Source: Numidum massiliense (GTDB lineage: Bacteria > Bacillota > Bacilli > Thermoactinomycetales > Novibacillaceae). From it: DNA of 64,000 nucleotides. Below the pieces are notes generated by a model. The model saw nothing but the letters and a program-made list of their open reading frames with translations. It ran no database searches and was not told where the DNA came from. Location: the NCBI RefSeq assembly GCF_001375555.1, contig NZ_CTDZ01000009.1:2287758-2351757 (forward strand), written 5' to 3'. Numbering within the stretch: position 1 is the first letter of the stretch; every line of letters starts with the position of its first letter. Positions 7,869-16,099 of the stretch are shown here, one piece after another. Position numbers and translations under genes: made by a program.

Positions 7869-8992
7869 GTGAGATCCCCTTTCTCCCTCGAGTAATGCTT
7901 CACTTTTTCACGGTCGATCTCCAAGCCGAAACCGGATCCATCCGGGATGACGACTTCAAAGTTCTCAAACCGAATGCCATCCACCGCGATCGAATCCTTG
8001 AATAGTAACGGTCCGAATAGTTCCGTGCCGAACTTGAATTCCGGAATAGTCGCGTACACAGAAGCGCACACGGCCGTGCCGAGGTCTGATTCGATCATCG
8101 TGCCTCCGTACAGGCCGAGCCCTGCGCCTTCTGCGATGGCGGCAGTCTGTTTCGTCGCCGTTAGGCCGCCCGCCTTGCATACTTTCAGTGCGATCGAATT
8201 GCCGGCTCGGTGCTTCGCAATGTGAAACACTTCCTGGATGGATGTCGCCCCTTCATCCGCCAAGATCGGTACGCGGTATCGTGCAGCAAGCCGAGCCATC
8301 CCTTCGTGGTTCCAAGCTGGGAGCGGCTGCTCGATCATCGAAATACCGCCTTCCTCAAGAGCCGGGATGCACGCATTCGCCGTATCTTCGTCCCACGCCT
8401 GGTTGATGTCGACCGTCAGCCGAGCCTTGTCGCCAACCGCTTGCTTGATCGCAAGCACATGCGCGACATTTTTCTTCGGATCCCCTATTCCGATCTTCAG
8501 TTTGAAGATGTTGTGCCGCTTCTGACGGAGGAATTCTTTCGCTTCTTCGATATCCTTGCCGGTATCACCGCTGGCGAGGGTCCACGCGACGGGAAGCGAA
8601 TCGTGGATCTTCCCGCCGAACAGTTCGTATGCCGGAATCGAGCGCTGCCTTGCGGCGAGGTCGACAACCGCTGACTCCACCAGCGCTTTAGCGAAGTGGT
8701 TGCCGCGCACTTGCTTCGCCACGTCGTTCATGATTTTGCCGAACCGGATCGGGTTCCGCCCGATGACGAGAGGTGCGATGTACCGGTCGATGTTCACCTT
8801 AATTGCTTCCGGCGTCGATTCCCCGTACGACGCCCCGCCAATTGTGGCGACTTCCGCCCATCCTTCGACGCCGTCCTCATCGCGGACGCAGGCGACTACG
8901 ATCGTCTGCTCAGTGATTGTATGCATCGCGAGCTGGTGCGGCCGAACGGTCGGAAGATCCAATATATAAACGTCAACCGAATGGATGTTCAA
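7865..8992 (-). CDS. catB: Muconate cycloisomerase (muconate lactonizing enzyme)
   Basis: A 375-residue enolase-superfamily enzyme of the MLE subgroup: KxK at 164/166 (FKLKIG), metal ligands D195 (VDINQAW), E221 (IEQPLP) and D246 (ADEG), and K270 (LKVCKAGG). The VDINQAW and ESDLGTA regions match cis,cis-muconate cycloisomerases and not the NSAR type at 3.9 kb. It should convert cis,cis-muconate to muconolactone. A TTG start at 8992 is chosen because AAAGGGG lies nine bases upstream; the longer frame from a TTG at 9025 has no ribosome site and would overlap the upstream gene. A racemase role is possible but the beta-ketoadipate neighbours argue against it. Confidence 0.82.
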   Translation of the reverse strand: MNIHSVDVYILDLPTVRPHQLAMHTITEQTIVVACVRDEDGVEGWAEVATIGGASYGESTPEAIKVNIDRYIAPLVIGRNPIRFGKIMNDVAKQVRGNHFAKALVESAVVDLAARQRSIPAYELFGGKIHDSLPVAWTLASGDTGKDIEEAKEFLRQKRHNIFKLKIGIGDPKKNVAHVLAIKQAVGDKARLTVDINQAWDEDTANACIPALEEGGISMIEQPLPAWNHEGMARLAARYRVPILADEGATSIQEVFHIAKHRAGNSIALKVCKAGGLTATKQTAAIAEGAGLGLYGGTMIESDLGTAVCASVYATIPEFKFGTELFGPLLFKDSIAVDGIRFENFEVVIPDGSGFGLEIDREKVKHYSREKGDLT

Positions 8993-9017
8993 TTCATCTA
9001 TCCCCTTTTGTCCCTTT

Positions 9018-9662
9018 TTATTCAATGAATGCCGCTGCCGTCTTCTTGCGGATTTCCTCGATCGTCGCGCCCGGCATGGGCTCGACGAGACGGAGCTGCC
9101 TATCTTCCGTCACTTCAAACACAGCGAGCTCCGTAAAGATCAGGTCGACACTGCGGGTGGAGGTGATCGGATACGTACATTCTTTAAGAAGCTTCGGCAA
9201 TCCGTCCTTCGAAGTGTGGCTCATCGTCACAAATACCTTTTTCGCCCCGACGAGCAAATCCATCGCACCGCCGACGCCCATAATATTCTTCCCAGGAACT
9301 GCCCAGTTCGCGATGACGCCGCGCGCGTCGACCTGTAGCGCTCCGAGAATGGCGACATCGACGTGGCCGCCGCGGATGATGGCAAACGACTCAGAACTGT
9401 TGAAGTAGGCGGCACCGACTGCCTCGCCGACCGGGAGCTTGCCCGCATTCACCAAGTTCGGGTCGATGTCCTCCTCTTTGACGTCGGTTACACCGAGCAG
9501 GCCATTTTCCGTATGCAAGTAGATGCTGTCATCATCTAAATACTGCGCAACGAGAGTCGGAATGCCAATTCCAAGGTTGACGGTAAGCGGGCCTTTCAGT
9601 TCTTTCGCCACCCGCTTCGCAATCATATGCTGCCCATCGCTTTTCGACAGGGACGCCTTCAT
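9018..9662 (-). CDS. pcaJ: 3-oxoadipate/3-oxoacid CoA-transferase subunit B
   Basis: A 214-residue class I CoA-transferase beta subunit with the ENGLLG motif whose Glu (near residue 52) forms the acyl-glutamyl intermediate, and NLGIGIPT near the N-terminus. With subunit A it moves CoA from succinyl-CoA to a 3-oxo acid. The neighbouring muconate genes point to beta-ketoadipate, although acetoacetate is the alternative in this family. Its ATG overlaps the stop codon of subunit A (ATGA), typical of paired subunits made in equal amounts. Confidence 0.87.
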   Translation of the reverse strand: MKASLSKSDGQHMIAKRVAKELKGPLTVNLGIGIPTLVAQYLDDDSIYLHTENGLLGVTDVKEEDIDPNLVNAGKLPVGEAVGAAYFNSSESFAIIRGGHVDVAILGALQVDARGVIANWAVPGKNIMGVGGAMDLLVGAKKVFVTMSHTSKDGLPKLLKECTYPITSTRSVDLIFTELAVFEVTEDRQLRLVEPMPGATIEEIRKKTAAAFIE

Positions 9663-10342
9663 ACGCTTACCACTCCTTCCTTCGTTAGCACCTGCTTCGC
9701 CTCAATGATCGTATCGACGAATAAATGCGGTGTGACGATTTCTTCCGGATCTAGTTCACCGGGATCGACGATCTCATCGACTTCGACGATGACCGTCTTT
9801 CCGGCCGTCGCCATGAGTGGATTGAAGTTCCGTGCCGTTTTGTAATAGACGAGGTTGCCGAGTGTATCCGCCTTATGTGCTCGGATGAGTGCCACATCAC
9901 CTCTTATGGCCTTCTCGAAGACGTACCGGACACCGTCAATCTCCCGCTCTTCCTTTCCTTCCGCTAGATCCGTTCCCACACCAGTCGTCGTGTAGTAACC
10001 GCCTAAGCCAGCACCGCCCGCTCGAATCGATTCTGCAAGCGTTCCCTGTGGCAGAAGCTCTAGCTCAATCTCGCCGCGCTGGTACTTGTCACCGACATCC
10101 CGGTTGCTCGTGAAATACGAGCCGATACCTTTTTTGATTTTGTTCTGGTTCAATAAAATTCCAAGCCCCTTGCCCGATTCACCGAGGTTGTTGCTAACGA
10201 TCGTCAGCCCGTCGACGTCCATCCTAGTTAGTTCATCAATCAAGGTGAGCGGCGCGCCGATCAGCCCAAAGCCGCCGACTAAAATTGTATCTCCAGATTT
10301 TACACAGGCAAGCGCTTCTGCTGCACTCTCTTTTCGTTTCAT
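9659..10342 (-). CDS. pcaI: 3-oxoadipate/3-oxoacid CoA-transferase subunit A
   Basis: A 227-residue class I CoA-transferase alpha subunit with the GGFGLIGAP CoA-binding motif near residues 23-31. It pairs with subunit B, which starts in the overlapping ATGA. It lies 7 nt downstream of the CMD-family gene within the same leftward operon. Its length is near that of subunit A of bacterial two-chain enzymes. Confidence 0.87.
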   Translation of the reverse strand: MKRKESAAEALACVKSGDTILVGGFGLIGAPLTLIDELTRMDVDGLTIVSNNLGESGKGLGILLNQNKIKKGIGSYFTSNRDVGDKYQRGEIELELLPQGTLAESIRAGGAGLGGYYTTTGVGTDLAEGKEEREIDGVRYVFEKAIRGDVALIRAHKADTLGNLVYYKTARNFNPLMATAGKTVIVEVDEIVDPGELDPEEIVTPHLFVDTIIEAKQVLTKEGVVSV

Positions 10343-10349
10343 CTTCCGA

Positions 10350-11090
10350 TCAGCCCCCGTTCTTCTGATCCACGGCAGCTAGTAGCGAATCACTTAGTTC
10401 AAACCATGTCGGGATGCCGGCAGTTAAGATGCAGATATAGCCGACATCCGCGAGGTCAGCTTCACTTGCTCCGGCTTCCCGGGCACGCTCGATCCACGGG
10501 ATAGCCCCTTTCCCGTCTAGCTCGACAACATGGTTCCCGACCATGTTTAGGAGCTTTAGGCGAGTCGGGACGAGACCATCCGATAACACTTTCTCTTCGA
10601 TGGCCTGTGAATCGCCGTTCTCCATAAGGTGAAGGACCTCTTTTAAATAGGAGGTGTCCTCGCCGTCGAGCCAAGTGATGACCTGGCGAAATAGTTCCAC
10701 CGCGTTAGCTCCGCTATCAGCCAGTTCCGGAACAGTCTTCCCATTTAACTCAAGCGCATAGCGGATGGCTTCCGTAGCCGTCTGCAGCGCACGGTTCCCT
10801 TTATAGAGGAAGGCTGTCAGGAAGAACTCCACGATTTCCGGCGCGGAGTAGCCGAAGTCGATCGCGCCTTTCGTATGGTACACCATACTACGGGCATATA
10901 GCCGCGCAGCGTTCATGCTCGCGATGAGGACATCCTTCTCCTTTCGAGACAGTGCCCCATCCTGCATAATCTCCCCACGGATTCCGGTGTACGTGTCTAG
11001 CACCGCCGGACTGTAGTCGTGCATCTTTTGCACCCAGCCCGGAACCACATCGTAGACTTTCCTAAAATATGTCAATGCGTCGCTCATCAT
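10350..11090 (-). CDS. Double-domain carboxymuconolactone decarboxylase (CMD) family protein
   Basis: A 246-residue alpha-helical protein with two CMD/AhpD-like halves (about 25-115 and 130-240). The first contains KEKDVLIASMNAARLYARSMVYHTKGA and the second AREAGASEADLADVGYICILTAGIP, each resembling the CMD core helices. The AhpD redox CxxC is absent, so peroxidase activity is unlikely. In this operon it sits where a muconolactone isomerase or carboxymuconolactone decarboxylase would be expected, and I infer that it acts on a lactone intermediate. GAGGAG lies five bases before the ATG at 11090; a GTG six bases further upstream is too close to that site. Confidence 0.7.
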   Translation of the reverse strand: MMSDALTYFRKVYDVVPGWVQKMHDYSPAVLDTYTGIRGEIMQDGALSRKEKDVLIASMNAARLYARSMVYHTKGAIDFGYSAPEIVEFFLTAFLYKGNRALQTATEAIRYALELNGKTVPELADSGANAVELFRQVITWLDGEDTSYLKEVLHLMENGDSQAIEEKVLSDGLVPTRLKLLNMVGNHVVELDGKGAIPWIERAREAGASEADLADVGYICILTAGIPTWFELSDSLLAAVDQKNGG

Positions 11091-11108
11091 TTCCACTCCT
11101 CACCAGTT

Positions 11109-12794
11109 TTATTTAAGTGCATCCGGGTATTCGTACTGATTGATGCCGAATACGAACGGAAGAATGAAGTAAACGAAGGCCAAAATTAGGACGAACGAAA
11201 GGATCGTTAGCCATGTTCCTTTTTTTAGCATGTCGATCATCGTGATCTTTCCAGTTGCGAAGACAATGGCGTTGGACGGCGTTCCGATCGGCAACATGAA
11301 TGCAAACCCCGCGCTCATTGCAATAGCCGTCATAACTGGCAGCGGGTGAACGTCGATAGCAAGCGCAAGAGACGCTCCAATCGGAAGTAAAATCGTGACG
11401 GTCGCCGTGTTCGGTGCTAGTTGGGTCATGGCGATGGCCAGCAATGCCGGAATCGCGAGAATCATTACATACGAAGCACCGTCAAGCAGCAGAAGCTGAT
11501 TGCCAATCCAGCTCGCAAGGTCTGTTCCGTTGAAACCCGCAGCAAGCGCCAAGCCGCCGCCGACGAGAAGCAGGACACCCCACGGCATATTCTTCAGTGA
11601 ATCTGCTCCGAGGATACGGCCGCTGTTTTCCTTCGAAGCCGGAATAGCATGCAGTAGGACGATACTCACCATCGCGATCATCGTATCGCTAAGCCCCGGG
11701 ATGAGATCAGTCCAGATAAATGTCCGCGTCAGCCACATGAAAGCTGTAAATAGAAAGACTGAGAGAACCACTTTCTCTTCATACGACATTTTGCCGAGCT
11801 CTTTCTTGCGCTCAATCACGAACTCGCGGCCATTGGCAATCTTCTTGACCTTCATCGGATAAGCGATTTTGGTAATATAGACCACTCCAAACAGCATGAG
11901 CAGCACTATAAGGGGAAAGGCGAATGCAAAAAAGGTGGCAAACGAGATGTCGATGCCGAGCAACTCTTTCGACAGCCCAGCGAGCACTAGGTTCGTCGGC
12001 GTCCCGATCAACGTGGCACTGCCACCGATCGTTGCACCAAATCCAATGGCGAAGATGATCGCTTTTGTGAACTTCGTCTCTTCCTCTTCGGAATGAACGC
12101 CATCTTCCTTCATTAATGTAACGACCTTCGCAATGATGGCCGTCCCAATCGGTAGTATGAGCATGACCGTCGCCATATTTGAGACCCACATTGAGATAAA
12201 GCCTGTCGCAAGCATGAATCCCAGCACTAGACCAGATGTACTCGTTCCGACCGCTCCAATGATGGAGAGGGCGATCCGTTCATGCAGATTCCACTTTTCC
12301 AGTGCAAGGGCGATTGCAAATCCTCCGATAAATAGGAAGATGAGCGAGTCCCCGTAGGCGGATGCTGCCGTTCCGCCGTCAACTGCTCCCATCATCGGCA
12401 GCAGGATTAGCGGCATCAGCGATGTAATACCGAGCGGAATCGCTTCCGTGATCCACCAGACTGCAATCCAGGCAGTAATCGCTAGGACGGCCCGTCCCTC
12501 ATCACTGAGTCCGGGGAGCGTCAAGAAGGACAAGATGCCGAAGAACAGCAGCGGACCTAAGATAAGGCCCACGATCTGGGTTAGACTGTACGCATCTCGC
12601 TGATCATTATCCCGGCTGTTCCCCGTCTTTTCTTCCCCCATTTTCCCATAAAATGCCTTGTCCTTCGGTAGCTCTGCTGTCGCTTGTCCTGCAGCGTTAA
12701 ATTCACTACGAAGGGTGGCAAATGTTACGACATCTTTCGTATGTTGGTGCGAGTTCCACATTTTCCGGCTAAGTGCGCGTAACGGATTTCCCAT
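11109..12794 (-). CDS. DASS (SLC13) family anion/dicarboxylate transporter
   Basis: A 561-residue protein with a polar N-terminal tail of about 70 residues followed by about eleven hydrophobic segments. DASS family signatures are visible as two substrate/sodium-site motifs (ATLIGTPTNLVLAG and LPIGTPSNAIVFATG) and APNTATVTILLPIG. Members cotransport sodium with di- or tricarboxylates at the cytoplasmic membrane. Located between an alpha/beta hydrolase and a CMD protein in the muconate operon, it probably imports an aromatic-catabolism dicarboxylate such as muconate or beta-ketoadipate. A GGGGGG run lies nine bases before the ATG. Confidence 0.83.
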   Translation of the reverse strand: MGNPLRALSRKMWNSHQHTKDVVTFATLRSEFNAAGQATAELPKDKAFYGKMGEEKTGNSRDNDQRDAYSLTQIVGLILGPLLFFGILSFLTLPGLSDEGRAVLAITAWIAVWWITEAIPLGITSLMPLILLPMMGAVDGGTAASAYGDSLIFLFIGGFAIALALEKWNLHERIALSIIGAVGTSTSGLVLGFMLATGFISMWVSNMATVMLILPIGTAIIAKVVTLMKEDGVHSEEEETKFTKAIIFAIGFGATIGGSATLIGTPTNLVLAGLSKELLGIDISFATFFAFAFPLIVLLMLFGVVYITKIAYPMKVKKIANGREFVIERKKELGKMSYEEKVVLSVFLFTAFMWLTRTFIWTDLIPGLSDTMIAMVSIVLLHAIPASKENSGRILGADSLKNMPWGVLLLVGGGLALAAGFNGTDLASWIGNQLLLLDGASYVMILAIPALLAIAMTQLAPNTATVTILLPIGASLALAIDVHPLPVMTAIAMSAGFAFMLPIGTPSNAIVFATGKITMIDMLKKGTWLTILSFVLILAFVYFILPFVFGINQYEYPDALK

Positions 12795-12824
12795 AAGATA
12801 TTTCCCCCCGTTCTCTTCATTCGT

Positions 12825-13664
12825 TTAATTTTCGATTTCCCCCAAAAACTCCTCGATCGCCTCTGCCACTTCTGTCCGCTCTTCAAAAACAAGCGTGTAG
12901 TGATTAGCGTCCGTTTCGATCACCTTAAGGTTGCGGATGACGGCTTTCGTCTTGTCGTAGTGCGCCATGAGGAACAGTGGTGGCATTGGTCCGATCGCAC
13001 CGGACGCGTAAACGAGGAGCACCGGACAATCAATCTTCGTGCCCACCTCTTCTGGCTGGAATGAACGGAAGCTGTCGAAATCAGCACGGATCCCGGCTTC
13101 GTCGGATTTATGCACCCAAAGCCCGTTCTTTTCTTCGACTTCGTAGGCCGCCGTTTCAGCCAGCTCATCGGACCAGGTGATGCCCAAGTTCTCATAGATT
13201 TTCTGGATTTCCGATACGTACTTTTCCTTGGATTCGTAAGTACGGCTGATCCGCCCTAGTGAAGGTTCTACAATGGCACGCTGGTGGTCGGACGTTTCGG
13301 CAGCCCCGTCGAGAAGCACTACCCCCTTTACGAAATTCAGGCGGCTTGCCACAATCGCTGAGATAAATGCCCCCATCGAATAGCCGACGAGAATCGGGCT
13401 ATCGATCTTCAGTTCCTTAATCAGACCGATGATGTCATCTGCATGCTTGAAGATTGATGGCTCGGGATCGAGCGCACTGCTGTTGCCGCGCCCGCGGAGG
13501 TCGACGGCAATGATGCGGTAATCGCCCTTGAACCGCTCGATTAGGTAGTGCAAATTCCGGTAATTGCCCGTCAGTCCGTGGATGACAATGATCGCTTCCT
13601 TCACACCTGGATAATCCGCTACTTGAATGTCGTTTCCGTCCACAGTCACTTTATAAAATTCCAT
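12825..13664 (-). CDS. Alpha/beta hydrolase, likely enol-lactone hydrolase
   Basis: A 279-residue alpha/beta hydrolase: HGLTG oxyanion loop, DLRGRG, nucleophile elbow GYSMG, and a C-terminal catalytic His in ANHYT. It is the first gene of the muconate operon, so a beta-ketoadipate enol-lactone hydrolase (PcaD-type) role is the natural inference; general esterase is the fallback. The ATG at 13664 is preferred because GAGGAGGG stands seven bases before it; the 12 upstream codons contain that ribosome site. The IclR operator candidate at 13704 is within its leader. Confidence 0.75.
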   Translation of the reverse strand: MEFYKVTVDGNDIQVADYPGVKEAIIVIHGLTGNYRNLHYLIERFKGDYRIIAVDLRGRGNSSALDPEPSIFKHADDIIGLIKELKIDSPILVGYSMGAFISAIVASRLNFVKGVVLLDGAAETSDHQRAIVEPSLGRISRTYESKEKYVSEIQKIYENLGITWSDELAETAAYEVEEKNGLWVHKSDEAGIRADFDSFRSFQPEEVGTKIDCPVLLVYASGAIGPMPPLFLMAHYDKTKAVIRNLKVIETDANHYTLVFEERTEVAEAIEEFLGEIEN

Positions 13665-13703
13665 CTTTTTACCCTCCTCTACGGTACATAAATCGTACAA
13701 TCA

Positions 13704-13716
13704 TACGCTATGCGTA
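13704..13716. promoter_or_regulatory. Candidate IclR operator for the muconate operon
   Basis: Inverted repeat tacgc-tat-gcgta, embedded in GTAC-rich sequence similar to the second site at 13944. It lies 40 bp upstream of the first leftward gene. The assignment to the divergent IclR protein is inferred from position and similarity between the sites. Confidence 0.5.
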
Positions 13717-13739
13717 CAACAAGATCATAAGAAAAAAGT

Positions 13740-13778
13740 GGACATCCGATTTAATGTCCTTTCTGGACTTAAATGTCC
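13740..13778. other. Alternating ggacat/atgtcc inverted repeats
   Basis: ggacat (13740) and atgtcc (13754) form one inverted repeat, and ggac (13765) and gtcc (13775) a second with TTAAAT between. It may be another protein site in the 348-bp divergent control region; the rest of that region holds no gene. Confidence 0.3.
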
Positions 13779-13922
13779 TCTCATAAAGAAGAAGTCAAAC
13801 GAAACGGCCTCATAGTCACCGACTTGTTCCGATTCGGTTTCGTCAGAAGCTCAATTTTGAACTGTTCATACCACCCCTTTCGTGAAACGTTATGTCTGCA
13901 GCGACTGGATACAATAAAAGCG

Positions 13923-13952
13923 TTGACAGAAACCGCTTTAATATTGTACGAT
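13923..13952 (+). promoter_or_regulatory. Sigma-A promoter of the iclR gene
   Basis: TTGACA and TACGAT are separated by 18 bp. The -10 hexamer lies within the inverted repeat at 13944-13962, which would give autorepression. Confidence 0.6.
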
Positions 13953-13962
13953 ATACGTACAA
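13944..13962. promoter_or_regulatory. Candidate IclR operator over the iclR promoter
   Basis: A perfect 7-bp inverted repeat with 5-nt centre (ttgtacg-atata-cgtacaa). It overlaps the iclR -10 element. IclR-family operators are commonly such short palindromes in divergent promoters. Confidence 0.6.
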
Positions 13963-14012
13963 AACATCTTATAGCGTACACCTTGTTTTAAGTATAGGAA
14001 GGAGCATCTAGA

Positions 14013-14804
14013 TTGTCAATAAATAAATTCAGGAAATCGGGTGACTTTATCCAATCCCTTGAACGCGGCCTCATCGTCATTCAAGCCTTTTCGCAGGAAA
14101 CCCCTCAGCTAACGGTCAGCCAGGCCGCCGCGAAGACAGGACTGTCGCGTCCGGCCGTCCGCCGCATTTTGCTTACACTTGAGGCGTTGGGTTTCGCTGA
14201 ATCGTCAAACGGCATCTATTCACTTACCGCGCGGACACTTACACTGGGATACGCCTATCTTTCCTCGAAGAGCATCTGGAACCTCGCCGTCCCGATTATG
14301 CGGAAGTTCGCAGAGAAGACTGGTGAATCGTGCTCGATTTCAATCTTGGACGGAACCCATATCATCTACGTCGCTCGTGTTCCCGCTAACCGGATCATGA
14401 GCATTAACCTCGACGTCGGCTCTCGTCTCCCGGCCTATGCCACTTCAATGGGTCACATCCTCCTTGCCCACCTGTCGGAGGATAGACAAGATGCCACCCT
14501 CAATGAAATTCCGTTCAAGTCGTTCACGGCGAACACGATCACCGACAAAGCAACGATGAAGGCGGAACTCCGGGAAGTTCGGGAACGCGGCTGGGCATGC
14601 GTCGACCAACAGCTCGAGGAAGGCCTTCGTTCCATCGCTGTCCCGATCGCAGCAAACGGCCGCGTTATCGCGGCGATTAACTGTTCAGCGCATGCCGGTC
14701 GGGTATCCAAAAAGATTTTATTGGAGGAATTTCTACCACTTCTTCGGCAGACGGCGGATTCAATCAATACGGCGATTGCAGCTTCAGGGGCGGTGTTCGT
14801 ATGA
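14013..14804 (+). CDS. IclR-family regulator of the PcaR/PcaU type
   Basis: A 263-residue protein with the IclR layout: an N-terminal winged helix-turn-helix (about 14-75, LTVSQAAAKTGLSRPAVRRILLTLEALGF) and a C-terminal ligand-binding domain (about 90-255). The SLERGL start and SCSISILDGTHIIYVARVP region resemble regulators of the beta-ketoadipate pathway. It is divergent from the muconate operon. A TTG start is used, nine bases after AAGGAG. Its stop codon is directly followed, in the same frame, by a remnant of a padR gene, so the 3-prime end marks a recombination junction. Confidence 0.86.
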   Translation: MSINKFRKSGDFIQSLERGLIVIQAFSQETPQLTVSQAAAKTGLSRPAVRRILLTLEALGFAESSNGIYSLTARTLTLGYAYLSSKSIWNLAVPIMRKFAEKTGESCSISILDGTHIIYVARVPANRIMSINLDVGSRLPAYATSMGHILLAHLSEDRQDATLNEIPFKSFTANTITDKATMKAELREVRERGWACVDQQLEEGLRSIAVPIAANGRVIAAINCSAHAGRVSKKILLEEFLPLLRQTADSINTAIAASGAVFV

Positions 14805-14963
14805 GCTAATTTAAAAACCTTCAGAAATGGGCCCCCTAGGAAGTTTTACACGCTCAACGAAAAGGGGATTGAAGAATTGGCGTCTTTTTGGGAAAGATGG
14901 GATTTTCTAAGTGGGCGTATTCAAATGTTGAGAAATCATGGAGGTGAAGACAATGAGCTTTAG
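14805..14963 (+). pseudogene. Headless padR-family regulator remnant (3-prime end only)
   Basis: From the codon after the IclR stop, 52 codons stay open and encode a sequence containing GPPRKFYTLNEKGIEEL and ASFWERWDFLSGRI. The GPPRKxYxLxxKG stretch is the wing of PadR-family winged-helix regulators, followed by their C-terminal helix. The N-terminal helix-turn-helix is missing and there is no start codon or ribosome site for it. Its stop overlaps the start of the next gene, the normal arrangement for padR followed by its partner membrane gene. I infer that the 5-prime half was lost when the muconate/iclR segment arrived or by a deletion. Confidence 0.72.
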
Positions 14964-15525
14964 TCCTAAAATTAAGGAGAAAATGAACCAATTTGCCAAA
15001 GAGCAGTCACGGCACTATTTAGAAGAAGCCGAGATGACCTACTTGGAGAAGCTCAGGCGGAAAACTGGTCAGGCCAAGAACAAGTTTATGGCGAAACTCG
15101 CAAAGTTTAAGAGCCGCTCTGAGACCTCACTCGAAGCGCAAAACGATATGGTGCTTTACATGAGCGACTACATGAACGATTTGATCGCAGAAGGACTTTC
15201 CGAGCAAGAAGCGTTTGCACGCGCCCAAGAGGAGCTCACGTTTCGCAGTGAATCCGCAAAGTCTGCCGACTTGCAGGAGCGGTTTGCCGAGTACTATAAA
15301 AACCGCGACCCTGCAGATTACGAAGCGATCGGTCTGTTTTACGCAGGATTCATGTTCTTTGGGCTCTCAACCGGCGCACTCATTGGATTTCTCGGTAGCG
15401 GTGGGCGGGAGATGTTCCTCGCTGGCGGGTGGATCGATACGCTAATTGGCGCTATCGTTGGCGTAACTACCGGAATGGGATTAGGGCTGATTAGCAACGC
15501 CATGATCGTATTGAAAAATAAATAA
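14953..15525 (+). CDS. PadR-partner membrane protein with N-terminal HAAS-like helical region
   Basis: A 190-residue protein: a charged helical N-terminal part (about 1-120) including DMVLYMSDYMNDLIAEGLSE, reminiscent of the HAAS/DUF1700 signalling helices, then two hydrophobic helices (about 126-147 and 157-183). GGAGGTGA lies six bases before the ATG at 14953, preferred to an ATG at 14938 that contains the ribosome site. Proteins of this layout usually follow padR genes and act in membrane stress signalling, but here the padR gene is truncated, so the product may be unregulated. Exact function is unknown. Confidence 0.7.
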   Translation: MSFSPKIKEKMNQFAKEQSRHYLEEAEMTYLEKLRRKTGQAKNKFMAKLAKFKSRSETSLEAQNDMVLYMSDYMNDLIAEGLSEQEAFARAQEELTFRSESAKSADLQERFAEYYKNRDPADYEAIGLFYAGFMFFGLSTGALIGFLGSGGREMFLAGGWIDTLIGAIVGVTTGMGLGLISNAMIVLKNK

Positions 15526-15578
15526 TTCAGAGGACAAACGAATGTTTATAGAAAAGCCCCCTCGCAAATGCAGTAGTC

Positions 15579-15618
15579 ATTGGGCCTACATCGTTTAGCT
15601 TAAGTAGGCCCAATTTTA
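15579..15618 (+). terminator. Strong intrinsic terminator
   Basis: An 11-bp perfect stem (attgggcctac/gtaggcccaat) with a 14-nt loop, followed by TTTTAC. It lies 54 bp after the HAAS-like gene; on the other strand it would also end leftward transcription of the small membrane gene. Confidence 0.8.
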
Positions 15619-15635
15619 CATTCAATTTGAAGTAG

Positions 15636-15758
15636 TCATCTGTTGCTCATCGCCTTCTCCATGGCATACAATAACTGCACACAGTCCATCGAAGAGAAGT
15701 CAATTTTCCGGTTAAAGCGTTCACCTAGACAGCCTATGCACTTGACACTTTTTCCGGT
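15636..15758 (-). other. In-frame open extension beyond the TAG of the small membrane gene
   Basis: After the TAG that ends the 15759-16022 gene, the same frame stays open for 40 codons to a TGA. It encodes KCIGCLGERFNRKIDF and MDCVQLLYAMEKAM, which looks like a real polypeptide with a CxxC pair. It has no own start site. It may be a formerly fused domain cut off by a nonsense mutation or a chance frame. Confidence 0.35.
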
Positions 15759-16022
15759 CTAAAGCATACCGTAGCAAAGTGATTGTAGGAGAAAGACCAC
15801 ACCTGCCCCAATCGCCATACCCTTAACGAGATCGGTCTTTCCCTTAAGTTTAGCCACGATTATGAGCGGGATGATATAAATTAATTGGATCACCCCTATA
15901 AGCAGGATGAATTGTATAAAATATCCCAAACCTATAGATAGAGTAAGAGCCAAAAAATTGCACCCAAATACAATGGCACAACCAGACCAACCGTCACCTG
16001 TTTCACGGTTTTCTTCCTCCAT
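15759..16022 (-). CDS. Small hypothetical membrane protein
   Basis: An 87-residue protein with an acidic N-terminus (EEENRE) and three hydrophobic stretches (about 15-35, 38-58 and 68-85). GGGGAG lies seven bases before the ATG at 16022, favouring it over a GTG five codons upstream. I do not recognise the family. The stop is a TAG followed by an open extension in the same frame. Confidence 0.5.
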   Translation of the reverse strand: MEEENRETGDGWSGCAIVFGCNFLALTLSIGLGYFIQFILLIGVIQLIYIIPLIIVAKLKGKTDLVKGMAIGAGVVFLLQSLCYGML

Positions 16023-16099
16023 AACACCACTCCCCACATAATCTATTTTGCGCCACGCTCATTTCGCTAACATTCATAGCGCTAATGTTGTATCGCTAC

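Noticed and set aside
8993-9025. TTG at 9025 as the cycloisomerase start
   Set aside because: No ribosome site, and it would overlap the CoA-transferase gene; TTG 8992 follows AAAGGGG at good spacing.
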